Source: Roseiarcus sp963730555
GTDB taxonomy: Bacteria; Pseudomonadota; Alphaproteobacteria; Rhizobiales; Beijerinckiaceae
Assembly: GCA_963730555.1 (NCBI GenBank)
Contig: CAVSSS010000013.1
Location: 558,001-622,000, forward strand
Length of the DNA stretch: 64,000 nt
Direction of reading: 5' to 3'
Positions 35,750 to 45,674 of this stretch are shown here, piece by piece (position 1 is the first letter of the stretch; each line of letters begins with the position of its first letter). The position numbers were made by a program, and so were the translations under genes. The notes beneath the pieces are model-generated. The model was not told the origin of the DNA. It saw nothing but the letters and a program-made list of their open reading frames with translations, and ran no database searches.

Positions 35750-36170
35750 TAGGCGCTGGATTCCGCTCGCGCAAGGCGGGGCGAGGACGAAACATACAAT
35801 TAAGATTCTAGACTGATTCTTCTTCTTAGGGGCCCCGTTTGCGCAAATTCAATTCAATCCAGAGAGCCGAACAGTCACAATTGACGTAAGGGTCGAGGCT
35901 CTCCTGGCGGGCGGACGGAGTGGTTAACGTTTCGTTAAGAAAAGCGGGCCTCGCCAAACACCATATGAATGTCGTTCAAATTATCCCCGCAATTCCTATG
36001 CATCTTCGCCAGGACCTCTAATTTTTTCCCGTTCGCGACGGTTGTGAGCTATCGAACCCGCCTCGCCCTGGGCGCCTCAGGACTCGAGTTAGCCGCTCCC
36101 CTTTCTCCACGCCTGTCCACAAGCGGCGCCGCTGGCTATAAACAATCTGCGACTGACCCTGGGGACGGCA
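35750..36170. other. Divergent promoter region between hemJ and the PEP-synthase regulator
   Basis: No gene is supported. The stretch is AT-rich in parts and holds a perfect CtrA-type box at 35924-35938. Frames that cross it show no known features. Confidence 0.5.
35924..35938. promoter_or_regulatory. Perfect CtrA-type box between hemJ and the PEP-synthase regulator gene
   Basis: TTAA, CGTTTCG, TTAA. The sequence is also a 6-base inverted repeat (TTAACG/CGTTAA). It lies about 230 bases from both flanking starts. Confidence 0.5.
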
Positions 36171-37004
36171 TTGGGCCGCAGCTATTTCCACCTTCATCTG
36201 GTCTCGGACTCGACGGGCGAAACGCTGATCGCCGCCTCTCGCGCCGCTGCGGCGCAATATCAGGGCGTCGCGTCGATCGAGCACGTCTATCCGCTGGTGC
36301 GCACGCCCTCGCAGCTCGATCGCGTGATTGCCGAGATCGAGAACGCGCCCGGGATCGTGCTCTTCACACTGGTCGATTTCGACCTTTCGAAGCGGCTCCA
36401 GACAGGCTGCGAGGCTTCAGGCTCGCCGTGCTTGTCCGTCCTCGAACCAATACTGACCCTGTTTAAATCGTACCTTGGACAGAATTATACGCCGCGAGCC
36501 GGCGCGCAACACATGCTGAACGCCGATTACTTCAAGAGGATCGACGCTCTCAATTTCAGCATGATCAGCGACGACGGCCAGGCGCCGGAGAATCTGGAGC
36601 ATGCCGATATCGTTCTCCTTGGGGTGAGTCGCACGTCGAAGACCCCGACCAGCATCTACCTCGCCAATCGCGGATATAAGACCGCCAACGTGCCCATTGT
36701 GCCGCGTTTGCCCTTGCCAGGAGCCATCGACCATCTTCGCCGTCCGTTGGTTGTCGGCCTTATTGCTTCGGCTGACCGAATTGTTCAGATCCGGCAAAAC
36801 CGCCTCCTTTCGCTCAATGCCGACTCGCAGACCGACTATGTCGACCGCATCGCGGTCGCCGAGGAAATCGCCGCGTCCCGGCGCCTCTTCGCCGAGCGCG
36901 GCTGGCCCGCAATCGATGTGACGCGACGGTCGATCGAGGAGACGGCGGCGGCGGTGCTCGATCTCTATCGCGAGCACCGGCTCAAATTTATCGCCAACGG
37001 TTGA
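36171..37004 (+). CDS. ppsR: PEP synthase / PPDK regulatory protein (DUF299)
   Basis: 277 residues. A bifunctional ADP-dependent kinase and phosphorylase that switches phosphoenolpyruvate synthase or pyruvate phosphate dikinase off and on. The N-terminal YFHLHLVSDSTGETL and the P-loop LGVSRTSKTPTSIYLAN (near 150) are diagnostic. The start is a TTG at 36171, preceded by GGGGACGG; no ATG fits. It overlaps the maf region and begins a maf-aroE-coaE-dnaQ run, an order frequent in this class. Confidence 0.92.
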   Translation: MGRSYFHLHLVSDSTGETLIAASRAAAAQYQGVASIEHVYPLVRTPSQLDRVIAEIENAPGIVLFTLVDFDLSKRLQTGCEASGSPCLSVLEPILTLFKSYLGQNYTPRAGAQHMLNADYFKRIDALNFSMISDDGQAPENLEHADIVLLGVSRTSKTPTSIYLANRGYKTANVPIVPRLPLPGAIDHLRRPLVVGLIASADRIVQIRQNRLLSLNADSQTDYVDRIAVAEEIAASRRLFAERGWPAIDVTRRSIEETAAAVLDLYREHRLKFIANG

Positions 37005-37009
37005 CTCTC

Positions 37010-37642
37010 ATGCAGCCTGCCGCCTTGCCGTCACTCTGGCGCAGCGCCGGACCATTGGTCCTGGCGTCGAGGAGCGAAAGCCGCCGCGCGCTTCTGTCAG
37101 CCGCGGGACTGGACGCTGAAACGATCGCGGCTGAGGTTGACGAGCGCGCGCTCGAAGATCGGTATCTCGCCGAGGGCGGCGCGCTTGAAGATGTCGCGAT
37201 CGAATTGGCGCGGGCGAAGGCTCTCGCAGTCAGCGCGAAACGTCCCGACGCTTACTGCATCGGCGCCGATCAGACGCTCACGCTGGACGGCAGGATCTTC
37301 CACAAGTCCCGCGATCTCGTCGAAGGGGCGCAAACGCTGGCGGCGCTGTCCGGCAAGATGCATCGCTTGACCTCAGCATTCTGCGTCGCGCGCGCGGGCT
37401 ATCCGCTCGTCGTCCACAGAGATCATGCGGACCTGCGAATGCGAGCTCTCGCTCCCGACGAGATTTCGCGCTATCTCGAACGCGTGGGCCCAAGCGTGTT
37501 GGCCTCCGTTGGCGTGTATCAGGGCGAGGGTCTTGGAGTTCATCTGTTCGAGCATATTGAAGGGGATCATTCCGTTGTTCTCGGACTGCCGATGTTGGGT
37601 CTTCTTGCGTGGATGCGTCGCGAAAATCTGATCTCGTTGTGA
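37010..37642 (+). CDS. maf: Maf-type nucleoside triphosphate pyrophosphatase
   Basis: 210 residues from the ATG at 37010; a TTG at 37001 overlapping the preceding stop is an alternative. The N-terminal LVLASRSESRRALLSAAGL, catalytic ADQTLTLDGRIFHKS and C-terminal ILGLPMLGLLAWMR-like end (here VVLGLPMLGLLAWMR) are typical. It hydrolyses non-canonical nucleotides and can affect division. It overlaps the aroE start by 4 bases. Confidence 0.9.
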   Translation: MQPAALPSLWRSAGPLVLASRSESRRALLSAAGLDAETIAAEVDERALEDRYLAEGGALEDVAIELARAKALAVSAKRPDAYCIGADQTLTLDGRIFHKSRDLVEGAQTLAALSGKMHRLTSAFCVARAGYPLVVHRDHADLRMRALAPDEISRYLERVGPSVLASVGVYQGEGLGVHLFEHIEGDHSVVLGLPMLGLLAWMRRENLISL

Positions 37643-38501
37643 CCGAAACAAGCGGGTTGCGCGCCGGCGTGGTCGGTTGGCCAGTCGAGCACTCGCGGTC
37701 GCCGATGATTCATGGCTACTGGCTCAAGGAGCTAGGGATACCGGGAAGCTACGAGAAATTCGCCGTTCGACCAGAAGAATTTCGCCAGTTCGCATCTAGA
37801 ATTCGTGGGGGCGAACTCATTGGCTCCAATGTCACTGTACCCCACAAGGAAGCTGCCTTCAGCGCTTGCGATGAGCGAACGCCGGTGGCCGAAGAGCTCG
37901 GAGCGGTGAACACGCTATGGCGTCAAGACGGGCGTCTCATGGGCGACAACACGGACGTCGCAGGCTTTCTGGCCAGTATGGACGAGGCTGCGCCTGGCTG
38001 GGCGGAACAGCCGAAATTGGCCATTCGTCATCGGCGCCGGCGGGGCGGCACGGGCGGTCGTCTATGCATTGATATCGCGCGGCTTCGGGCGCATTGCGAT
38101 CGTCAACCGGACGCCAGAGCGAGCCGAAACGCTGGCCGCGCATTTCGGCCGCTCGACAACAGCGATGGCTTGGGCGGATCTATCGAAGAACTTGGCTGAA
38201 GCGGACTTGCTCGTCAATTCGAGTTCGCTTGGCATGGTCGGACAGCCGCCGCTCGCGGTGGACGTCAGCGCCCTACCGGAGCGCGCGGTCGTCGCCGACA
38301 TAGTTTATGTTCCTTTGCGGACGCCCCTCATCGAAGCTGCTAGCGCCCGCTGGACTGCGTACAGTCGAGGGGCTCGGTATGCTGCTTCACCAGGCCGCGC
38401 CGGCTTTCGCGCGCTGGTTCGGCAGAAAGCCCGCGGTGACGCCGGCGTTGCGCGCGCTGGTCGAAGCCGAAGTGATGGCGACCTATGAGGCGGCGCGGTG
38501 A
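37639..38501 (+). CDS. aroE: Shikimate dehydrogenase, two frame breaks
   Basis: About 287 codons in three frames. It reduces 3-dehydroshikimate in the shikimate pathway. Start is a GTG at 37639 overlapping the maf stop. Frame one covers GVVGWPVEHSRSPMIHGYW, NVTVPHKEAA and NTDVAGF. An extra C near 38026 shifts to VIGAGGAARAVVYAL and NRTPERAE. An extra T near 38351 shifts to GLRTVEGLGMLLHQAAP and a stop overlapping the coaE start (GTGA). All catalytic segments are present once the two bases are removed, so sequence error is likelier than gene loss. Confidence 0.88.
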
Positions 38502-39110
38502 TCGTGGCCGGGCTGACGGGCTCCATCGCGATGGGGAAGTCGACCGTCGCTGGCATGTTCGGCGAACTGGGGGTTCCGGTATTCGACTCCGATGACGCCG
38601 TGCGCGACTTCTACTCCGGAGATGGCGCAAAAGGGGTCGAGGCGGCGTTCCCGGGCGTAATGGTTTCGGGCCAAGTCGATCGCGAGCGCCTCGGCGCGCG
38701 GGTGCTGGGCGATGCAGAGGCGTTGCAGCGCCTCGAGGGACTTGTGCATCCTGCAGTCGCCCAGTCGCGCGTTCAGTTCGTCGAGCGCGCGGCGGCGGCA
38801 GGGACGGCGGTTCGTCATCATCGACGTGCCGCTGCTTGTTCGAAACCGGCGGGGAAGCGAACGTCGGTCTCGTAATCGTGGTGAGCGCGCCAGAATCGAT
38901 CCAGCGTGCAGCGCGTTTTGGCGCGAGCGGGCATGACCGAGGCGAAACTCGACGCCATTCTTTCGCGGCAAATGCCCGACGGGGAAAAGAGGCGCCGGGC
39001 TCATTTCATAATCGATACCCGAGGCAGGCTTGAGTTGACCTCTGCTGTCGTCGGTCAATTCATGCGCTCAGTCGGGGCGATGAGCGGGAGGGCGAACGCG
39101 CAATGCGTGA
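38498..39110 (+). CDS. coaE: Dephospho-CoA kinase, three or more frame breaks
   Basis: CoaE phosphorylates dephospho-CoA in the last step of coenzyme A synthesis and is essential. GTG start at 38498 with P-loop GLTGSIAMGKSTVAGMF. Frame changes near 38807, 38843 and 38908 are needed to join EALQRLEGLVHPAV, VIIDVPLLFETGGE, LVIVVSAPESIQRA and VLARAGMTEAKLDAILSRQ-type segments. The stop is uncertain; a TGA at 39108-39110 overlapping the dnaQ start is likely but needs a further shift. The end coordinate is therefore approximate. Confidence 0.8.
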
Positions 39111-39753
39111 AGTGGTGCTCGACACCGAAACGACCGGCCTCGATCCCGCCGAGGGACATCGGGTGCTCGAGATCGGCGCCGTCGAGATCGTGCACCAAAG
39201 CCTCACGGGCAAGGTCTTTCACACGCTCATCAATCCGGAGCGCGACGTTCCCCAGGAGGCGGTGCGCGTTCACGGGCACAATTTTGCGGCGCTCAAGGAC
39301 AAACCGGTCTTCGCAAGCGTGGTCGACGATTTTCTGGCCTTTATTGGCGACTCGAAGCTCATCATCCACAACGCGGACTTTGACGTGCGCTTTGTGAATG
39401 CGGAGTTGGCGAGGCTCGGGCTGGCCACGATCGGCATGGATCGCGTCGTCGACACGCTAACGCTTGCGCGAAAGAAGCACCCCGGAGCGCCAAACAGCCT
39501 GGATGCTCTCTGCGACCGCTACCGCATCGACCGTTCGCGGCGGGTTCGGCACGGCGCCTTGCTGGATGCGGAGATCCTCGTCGAGGTCTATTGCGAGCTG
39601 ACTGGAGGCCGTCAGCGGTCGCTCTCATTTGGAGGCGCGCTCGAGGGCGCTGTGTCGCCCGTCGTCGCCGCTATTTCTCGCTCTGGTCCGAGGCCCGCAA
39701 GGACATTTCCCCTCGAGCACTCAGAAATAAGCGCTCATTTTCGATTATATTGA
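39103..39753 (+). CDS. dnaQ: DNA polymerase III epsilon subunit (proofreading exonuclease)
   Basis: 216 residues. Exonuclease motif I VLDTETTGLDPAEGH, motif II HNADFDVRFVN and motif III HGALLDAEILVEVYCEL are complete, so catalysis is intact. The C-terminal tail after RQRSLSFGG is shorter and less conserved than usual (235-240 residues), which may reflect another indel near the end. Start ATG at 39103. Convergent with secB. Confidence 0.93.
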   Translation: MREVVLDTETTGLDPAEGHRVLEIGAVEIVHQSLTGKVFHTLINPERDVPQEAVRVHGHNFAALKDKPVFASVVDDFLAFIGDSKLIIHNADFDVRFVNAELARLGLATIGMDRVVDTLTLARKKHPGAPNSLDALCDRYRIDRSRRVRHGALLDAEILVEVYCELTGGRQRSLSFGGALEGAVSPVVAAISRSGPRPARTFPLEHSEISAHFRLY

Positions 39754-39902
39754 AAGTTTGGGCCGGGAAGCGATCTGGTTCCGCTATCTGGTTCAGCCCG
39801 CCTGAGTTCGTTTGGGGACGAACGGTCAGGCTGTCTGTTGCTGCGGTTGACCGCCCGCGGCAGCCAATCTTTGCAAGATACAACGCCTGGAAATCAATTG
39901 GA

Positions 39903-40325
39903 TCAATAAAGAGCGGCGGGATACGAGCCGCCGCGGACCGCGTCGGCAACAATTTGGCGCGCGAATGGGAACAGGATTCGCGGGCCTTCAATCATGACCA
40001 CCGGCTGAACTTGCTCGGCTGGAAAGTTCTCCACCCGGAACACGCCAGCATAGTTGAGTTCGAACTTGAACATCGTATCAGCGCCTTGGCCGGCGCCGCC
40101 TTCAAGCATGAGGCTTACCTCGTAATCCGACTGTGCAAGCTGGCGGGCGTTCACATTGATCTGGATGGAGATATTGGGAGGCGGTTGCTGCGGGCCCAAG
40201 GTGCGCGGGGCGTTGGGGTTCTCAAAGGAGAAGTCCTTGGTGTACTGAGCGAGAACCGAAAATTTTGGACCGGCTCCGGCTTGCGGCGCGCCAGCGCCAT
40301 TGCCGTTCTGTTCAGCCATCGTCAA
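39903..40325 (-). CDS. secB: SecB export chaperone, C-terminus shifted out of frame
   Basis: 140 residues as read. SecB is a cytosolic tetrameric chaperone that keeps precursors unfolded for SecA. The core is present: FSFENPNAPRTL, ISIQINVNARQL, YEVSLMLEGGA, YAGVFRVENFP and IEGPRILFPFARQIVADAV. The frame then ends at YPAALY. The missing conserved tail (PPLFIDPIDFQALYLAKIG) is encoded in another frame just downstream. One extra C near 39915 explains this. The true gene probably ends around 39840-39860. Confidence 0.88.
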   Translation of the reverse strand: MTMAEQNGNGAGAPQAGAGPKFSVLAQYTKDFSFENPNAPRTLGPQQPPPNISIQINVNARQLAQSDYEVSLMLEGGAGQGADTMFKFELNYAGVFRVENFPAEQVQPVVMIEGPRILFPFARQIVADAVRGGSYPAALY

Positions 40326-40441
40326 CTGCTCCTTGAACGCGACTTCGAGCGCCTCTTGGCGATCGCTTAGACCTTAAATCTCGGGCCGGTCGCCTAGCAT
40401 GGCGCCAATGTCCAAACAAGCGCGGGAACGGTCGCCCTTGA

Positions 40442-41707
40442 TTATCGCAACGCGCTGACCCGACCGAACAACGCCTGATTGGCGTAGCCGTCGGGCTTTA
40501 GACCATTGCGCTCCTGATAGGCCCTCACTGCCGAACGGAGCGCATCGCCGATTTTTCCGTCGATCTCGCCCACTTCATAGCCCATTTTCTTCAGTTTGAC
40601 TTGCAGTCTTTGGATTTGCGTCGCGGTGAGCGTGTGGTCATGGGTCGGCCACTGGGCGAGGAGACCGGGGCCGCCCTTCACGGCGTCGCCGAGCAGGCCT
40701 ACGGCGAGCGCGTATGAGGTGGAATTGTTATAGGATTTGATGACGTCGAAGTTGCTGGTGATCAGAAACACCGGTCCATCGAGCCCAGCAGGGATCAAGA
40801 GCCGTCCCTCGCCCGATTGCGGCCAGGGCGAACCATCGGCTCTCGTGACGCCGCGAGCGGCGAAGGACGAGAACGGCGCGGGTGATGAAGAATCGGCGGC
40901 CGTCAACGCGAATTCGGGCGGCAGGCGAACTTCGAAACCCCAGGGCAGGCCTTTGGTCCAATCGTGTTTCGCCAGATAATTCGCGGTTGAACCGATCGCG
41001 TCCGCTTCGCTCGTCCAGATGTCGCGCCGGTCGTGCCGTTGAAACGCCACGGCGTAGGCAAGATAGCTCGACGGCATGAACTGCGTCTGTCCCATCGCTC
41101 CCGCCCAGGAGCCATGCATAAGGGAAGGAGCGATGTCGCCCTCGTCGAGGATGACAAGGGCCGCGAGCAATTCGTCGCGGAAATAGTCGCCCTGGAAGCG
41201 GATATAGGCGAGGCTCGCAAGAGCCTGAATGACATTGTTCGACCCGACAAAACCGCCAAAATCGGTCTCCAGGCCCCAGACGCCCAAGAGCACAGCGTCG
41301 TCGACGCCAAAGGCCTCCTTGGCTGCAGCGAGCCAGAAGCTTTCTGAACGCGCTCTGTCGCGACCCCGCTCGATGCGTTCGGGCGTCACCGCGCTTGCGA
41401 CATAGTCCCAAATGGGACGCACGAACTCCGGTTGCGATCGCGCGCTAGCCACAACCTTGGGATCAAACGCAACACTGGCAAAGGCGCTATCGAAAGTGGC
41501 GCGCGAGACGCCACGCTCCTCGGCAAGCGGCCGAAGCGCGTCAATGAACTCGCGGAAAGTTTGCGGATGAGGCCGGACGGGTTTGCTGCCGACGCTCGCG
41601 GAAAATGCGGCGCCTGACAACCCGAGCGCGACAACGAGGGCGCCCAGGATGGCGAGACTTGCGCCCAGACAGGGGCGTATCCGTTGTTTACAGTCGATTC
41701 TGGCCAT
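40442..41707 (-). CDS. Lytic murein transglycosylase (MltB type) with peptidoglycan-binding domain
   Basis: 421 residues. It starts with a signal-type hydrophobic segment (LGASLAILGALVVALGLSGAAF, 14-35). The catalytic Glu is in WGLETDFGGF, with QFMPSSYLAYAV and SIGSTANYL-like segments around it. The C-terminal 60 residues (ATQIQRLQVKLKKMGYEVGEIDG) are a PG_binding_1 domain. Such enzymes cleave glycan strands in the periplasm, forming anhydromuropeptides. It stands alone between secB and fabI. Confidence 0.93.
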   Translation of the reverse strand: MARIDCKQRIRPCLGASLAILGALVVALGLSGAAFSASVGSKPVRPHPQTFREFIDALRPLAEERGVSRATFDSAFASVAFDPKVVASARSQPEFVRPIWDYVASAVTPERIERGRDRARSESFWLAAAKEAFGVDDAVLLGVWGLETDFGGFVGSNNVIQALASLAYIRFQGDYFRDELLAALVILDEGDIAPSLMHGSWAGAMGQTQFMPSSYLAYAVAFQRHDRRDIWTSEADAIGSTANYLAKHDWTKGLPWGFEVRLPPEFALTAADSSSPAPFSSFAARGVTRADGSPWPQSGEGRLLIPAGLDGPVFLITSNFDVIKSYNNSTSYALAVGLLGDAVKGGPGLLAQWPTHDHTLTATQIQRLQVKLKKMGYEVGEIDGKIGDALRSAVRAYQERNGLKPDGYANQALFGRVSALR

Positions 41708-41803
41708 GCCTCGGGCCGTACCAGAAAAGGTCTAGTTTAGTAACTGCGCCAAACCGAGAAAAACGCAACCGCCTGTTTAGAGGCCGATCGTGAATATCGA
41801 CGG

Positions 41804-42604
41804 TCAACCGTTGATTTCGTCGGGACGCGGCATGGAGATGATGTTGTAGCCCGCGTCGACGAAATGCACCTCGCCCGTCACTCCTTCCGAGAGCCCTGAG
41901 AGCAAATAAACGGCGGCGCCGCCGACATTCTCGATCGTGACTGTGTGCCGCAGCGGCGAATGGGCGCGGTGGAAATTGAACATGAAACGCGCGTCGCTAA
42001 TGCCCGCCCCGGCCAATGTGCGGATAGGTCCGGCTGAAATGGCGTTGACGCGAATATTTTCGGGCCCGAAGTCGACTGCCAAATACCGCACGCTCGCCTC
42101 CAAGGCGGCTTTGGCGACGCCCATGACGTTGTAGTTTGGCACGACGCGCGTGGAGCCGCCGAAAGTAAGCGTGAGCATCGCGCCGCCCGAAGACATCATC
42201 GGCGCCGCCCGCTTGGCGAGCTCGGTGAATGAAAACGCGGAGATGACCATCGTCCGAATGAAATTCTCGCGGCTGGTGTCGGCGTATCGTCCCTTCAGTT
42301 CATTGCGATCGGAGAAACCGATGCAGTGAACAAAAAAGTCAAGTCTGCTCCAAACCGCCCCGAGCGCGGAGAACATAGTCTCGACCGAACGTAAGTCTTC
42401 GACATCGCAGCGATAGAGACGCTTCGCCGAGCCCAACTCTTCGGCGAGCGGCGCGACCCGTTTGCCCAAAGCTTCATTCTGGAAGGTAAACGCCAGCTCC
42501 GCGCCTTCGGCTGCCAAAGCCTTGGCTATGCCCCAGGCTATCGAATGATCGTTGGCGACACCCATCACCAGGCCACGTTTGCCGCTCATCAAGCCGGATT
42601 TCAT
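41804..42604 (-). CDS. fabI: Enoyl-[acyl-carrier-protein] reductase (NADH)
   Basis: 266 residues from the ATG at 42604; a TTG at 42619 and an ATG at 42589 are alternatives. It performs the last reduction of each fatty-acid elongation cycle. It is an SDR with the FabI-specific N-terminus RGLVMGVANDHSIAWGIAKAL and the Y-x6-K active site in YNVMGVAKAALEASVRYLA. The C-terminal VTGEVHFVDAGYNI is typical. It completes the fabA-fabB-fabI set on the minus strand. Confidence 0.94.
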   Translation of the reverse strand: MKSGLMSGKRGLVMGVANDHSIAWGIAKALAAEGAELAFTFQNEALGKRVAPLAEELGSAKRLYRCDVEDLRSVETMFSALGAVWSRLDFFVHCIGFSDRNELKGRYADTSRENFIRTMVISAFSFTELAKRAAPMMSSGGAMLTLTFGGSTRVVPNYNVMGVAKAALEASVRYLAVDFGPENIRVNAISAGPIRTLAGAGISDARFMFNFHRAHSPLRHTVTIENVGGAAVYLLSGLSEGVTGEVHFVDAGYNIISMPRPDEING

Positions 42605-42698
42605 TGGGGCGCTCGTCAATCAGGTCCTCGGGAGTGTCGGAGACGGGCAGGGAATCAGTCATTTCGTCTTCGTCGCGGCGGTCGGAGATTGTGTGGGC

Positions 42699-43924
42699 TC
42701 AAGCGTCCACGCGCTTGAACACGAGCGTCGCGTTTGTCCCGCCAAAGCCGAAAGAATTTGACAGCGCCGCCCTCAGTTTCACGTTGTCCCGGCGCGAGCG
42801 CACGATTGGCATATCCGAGAAAGCTGGGTCAAGTTCGTCGATATGGGCGCTTTCGCAGATGAAGCCATTCTGCATCATCAGCAACGAATAGATGGCCTCG
42901 TGCGCGCCGGTCGCGCCTTGGGAATGCCCGGTCAGCGACTTCGTCGCTGATATCGGCGGGCACTTATCGCCGGAGCCAAATACCTCGCGCACCGCCTCGA
43001 TCTCCTTGAGATCGCCGATCGGGGTCGAAGTCGCATGAGGATTGATATAGTCGATCGGGAGCTTGACCCCGGCCAGAGCCTGACGCATGCATCGCGCGGC
43101 GCCTTCGCCCGAAGGGGCGACCATGTCGTGACCGTCCGAAGTCGCGCCATAGCCGGCGATCTCGCCGTAAATCTTGGCCCCTCGCGCCTTGGCCCGCTCG
43201 TATTCTTCAAGCACCAGCACGCCTGCGCCAGCCGAGATGACGAACCCGTCCCGGTTCTTGTCGTAGGCGCGCGACGCGCGCGAAGGCGTCTCGTTATAGG
43301 TCGGTGGACAAGCGCGCCCATCGCGTCGAACAGCACCGATAACGTCCAATCCAGTTCCTCGCAGCCGCCAGCGAACATCACATCCTGCCGATGGGTGAGG
43401 ATTTGCTCGTAGGCTGCGCCGATACAATGATTGGACGTGGCGCATGCCGAGGAAATCGAATAGCTCAAGCCCTTGATCTTGAACCAGGTCGACAGAGTCG
43501 CCGACGCTGTCGAGGACATGGATTTCGGCACCGCGAACGGGCCGACGCGTTTGGGGCCTTTGGAGCGGGCGATGTCGGCGGCCTCGACAATGGCGCGCGT
43601 CGAAGGACCGCCCGAACCCATGATGATGCCGGTCCGCTCATGCGAGACCTCGTCGGGCGCAAGACCGCTGTCCACGATCGCCTGATCCATCGCGACATGG
43701 CACCAGGCCGTTCCGCCGCCATGGAAGCGCATCGCCCTTCGATCAACCACTTCTTCGGCGCGGAGCGTCGGCGCTCCCTGGACTTGCGAGCGAAAGCCAA
43801 GCTCGGCCATCCGGTCGGCGCGCGTGATCCCTGACCTGCCTGCGTGAAGGCTGGCGGTCACTTCCTGCGTGTTGTTGCCGATCGAGGATACGATGCCCAT
43901 GCCGGTGACGACAACGCGCCTCAT
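42699..43924 (-). CDS. fabB: 3-oxoacyl-ACP synthase I, one frame break
   Basis: About 408 codons in two frames. The N-terminal frame (MRRVVVTGMGIVSSIGNN) includes the nucleophile Cys in SISSACATSNHCIG. Near 43300, in GCGCTTGTCCACCGACC, the frame changes to YNETPSRASRAYDKNRDGFVI. That frame keeps both active-site His residues (NPHATSTPIGD and TGHSQGATGAH) and ends NSFGFGGTNATLVF. Two extra bases would explain the shift. FabB is required for unsaturated fatty acids, so decay is unlikely. Confidence 0.9.
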
Positions 43925-43951
43925 TTTCTTGCCCTCCCGATTGCGAGCAGG

Positions 43952-44476
43952 TCAGGCCGGGGTCGCGGTCGAGGAACTGAACAAGCCAACGCGGATATTC
44001 TGGACCTCATACATGCGTCTACCGTCGCCCTCGAGCCATCCGTCCGCAACGCCGAGGATCAGTTTCCCCTTGAAGACACGCTTCATGTCCACGCCGTAGA
44101 CGACCTTTTTTATTGTCGGCAGGACCTGATCGGCGAACTTCACCTCCCCGACGCCGAGGGCGCGGCCACGTCCAGGCAGGCCGAGCCAACCGAGAAAGAA
44201 GCCGGTCAATTGCCAAAGCGCGTCCAGGCCGAGGCATCCCGGCATCACCGGATCGCCCTTGAAATGACAAGAAAAAAACCAGAGATCGGGATTGATGTCG
44301 AACTCGGCGCGGACTTCTCCCTTGCCGTTCACGCCGCCGGTTTCGGAAATCTCGCTGATCCGGTCGAACATCAGCAGCGGCGGCAAGGGCAGTTGCGCAT
44401 TGCCCTCTCCGAACAACTCGCCACGACCGCAGGCGATGAGATCCTCATAATCGAAACTGGTGCGCCGTTCACTCAT
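43952..44476 (-). CDS. fabA: 3-hydroxydecanoyl-ACP dehydratase/isomerase
   Basis: 174 residues from the ATG at 44476 (MSERRTSFDYEDLIACGRG). Hot-dog fold enzyme that introduces the cis double bond at C10. LPPLLMFDRISEIS, the catalytic His region HFKGDPVMPGCLGLDALWQ and the C-terminal VADGWLEGDGRRMYE are present. Upstream in-frame codons to 44539 lack similarity. It is 27 bases before fabB. Confidence 0.95.
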   Translation of the reverse strand: MSERRTSFDYEDLIACGRGELFGEGNAQLPLPPLLMFDRISEISETGGVNGKGEVRAEFDINPDLWFFSCHFKGDPVMPGCLGLDALWQLTGFFLGWLGLPGRGRALGVGEVKFADQVLPTIKKVVYGVDMKRVFKGKLILGVADGWLEGDGRRMYEVQNIRVGLFSSSTATPA

Positions 44477-44634
44477 GCGCGCGGTTTGTCCCCGGGACCG
44501 CGCGCCCAGCGCGGAAGCCTCAAGGCGGCGTGGTAACACAGGCGTTTGCTTACCGAAAGCGTTCCGCGTTGAGCTCAGGTTGACGCCCTGGAGCGGAAGG
44601 CGGAGGGACGCGGCTGCCGGGGGGGGAAAAACGT

Positions 44635-45497
44635 TCAGTAGCGCGGAAAATCAGCGGAGGCGATGAGGCCCTCGCTCGTCGTGACAACCCACCCGTTGCC
44701 TCCGAGCTCGATACGCTCGACGCGCCCCGCGCCCGGCAGATAATCGCCCTGCCGGACTTCGCGTTCGCCATAGCGCCCCCCGACGAGCGCCATGTCATCG
44801 CGAGCGTCGAGCACGACATATCCGCGAAGAAGAGGTCTCGGTCGTTCGATTGAACTCGTCCTGTCCATCGCGACGTTGTCGAATTTCGGACGAGCCGGGG
44901 ATTGCTTGGCCTGTGTGACTTGCGGCGGCGCTGGGGGTGGCGCGGCGATTTTCTGCTCGAGCTTGTCCATGCGAGTGGAAAGACCGGCTGTCAGAGCAGT
45001 CGCTTCGCGATCGAACTCGCTCCCGTAAGTTTGTCGACCTTGGCGCTTGCTTCATGGTCCAATTTGTCGACGCGTTGCGACAGTTGGGCCAAGGCCCCGC
45101 TGAACTCCCGCGCCGAAACAAGGTTTGACCTGATCTCCCCAACCGACTGACGGAGGTCCGCAAGGCCCGCGTTTGACATCGCGCTGTCGATGGCGTCGAG
45201 GCGAACCTTCAACGACTTGAGAGTGTGAGCCAGAGCCGCATTCTCGCTTGCCTGCTCAGCGAGGGCCTTGGCCTGCAGGCGGTCCTCCAAAAACAAGGCG
45301 CCCGCGACGGCGACAACGATCGCGAGCGCCGCGGCTGCGGCGAAATGGAATCGAGACAAGAAAAGTCTGCCGGCAGCCGGAGGCCGCTGCTGAGCCTCCG
45401 GTTTGGCGTCCGAAGGCTCGACAACAAGAATGAGGTCACGCGAGGAGCTAGGCGCCTGCGGCTCGTGGCCGACGTTTGCAATCCCGAATTCGCCCAT
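44635..45497 (-). CDS. Hypothetical single-pass membrane protein with coiled coil, one frame break
   Basis: Two minus-strand frames join near 45010-45020. The first (from 45497) has a cytoplasmic N-terminus, a membrane segment (FHFAAAAALAIVVAVAGALFL), then a coiled coil with SLKVRLDAIDSAMSN and LAQLSQRVDKLDHEAS. The second continues with TAGLSTRMDKLEQKIA, a Pro-rich linker and a compact C-terminal domain (LRGYVVLDARDDMALVGGR, GDYLPGAGRVERIE). Similar architectures occur in Hyphomicrobiales, but I know no function. A near-CtrA site lies upstream (45550-45564). Confidence 0.7.
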
Positions 45498-45674
45498 TGA
45501 TTAACATCCGCGGCTGACGAAGCATTTATTCTAGTCTCCGCGAATGGGATTAACGAATTGTTGACCGTCACGCAGCGGTCCTGGCAAAATTGAAAAGCTT
45601 GAGAGGATCGTCGCGATTTTGGACGTGGGCTGCGCCGTCGCCGCCGGCAGGCTTTGCCTCAGGTTCGATGTTGG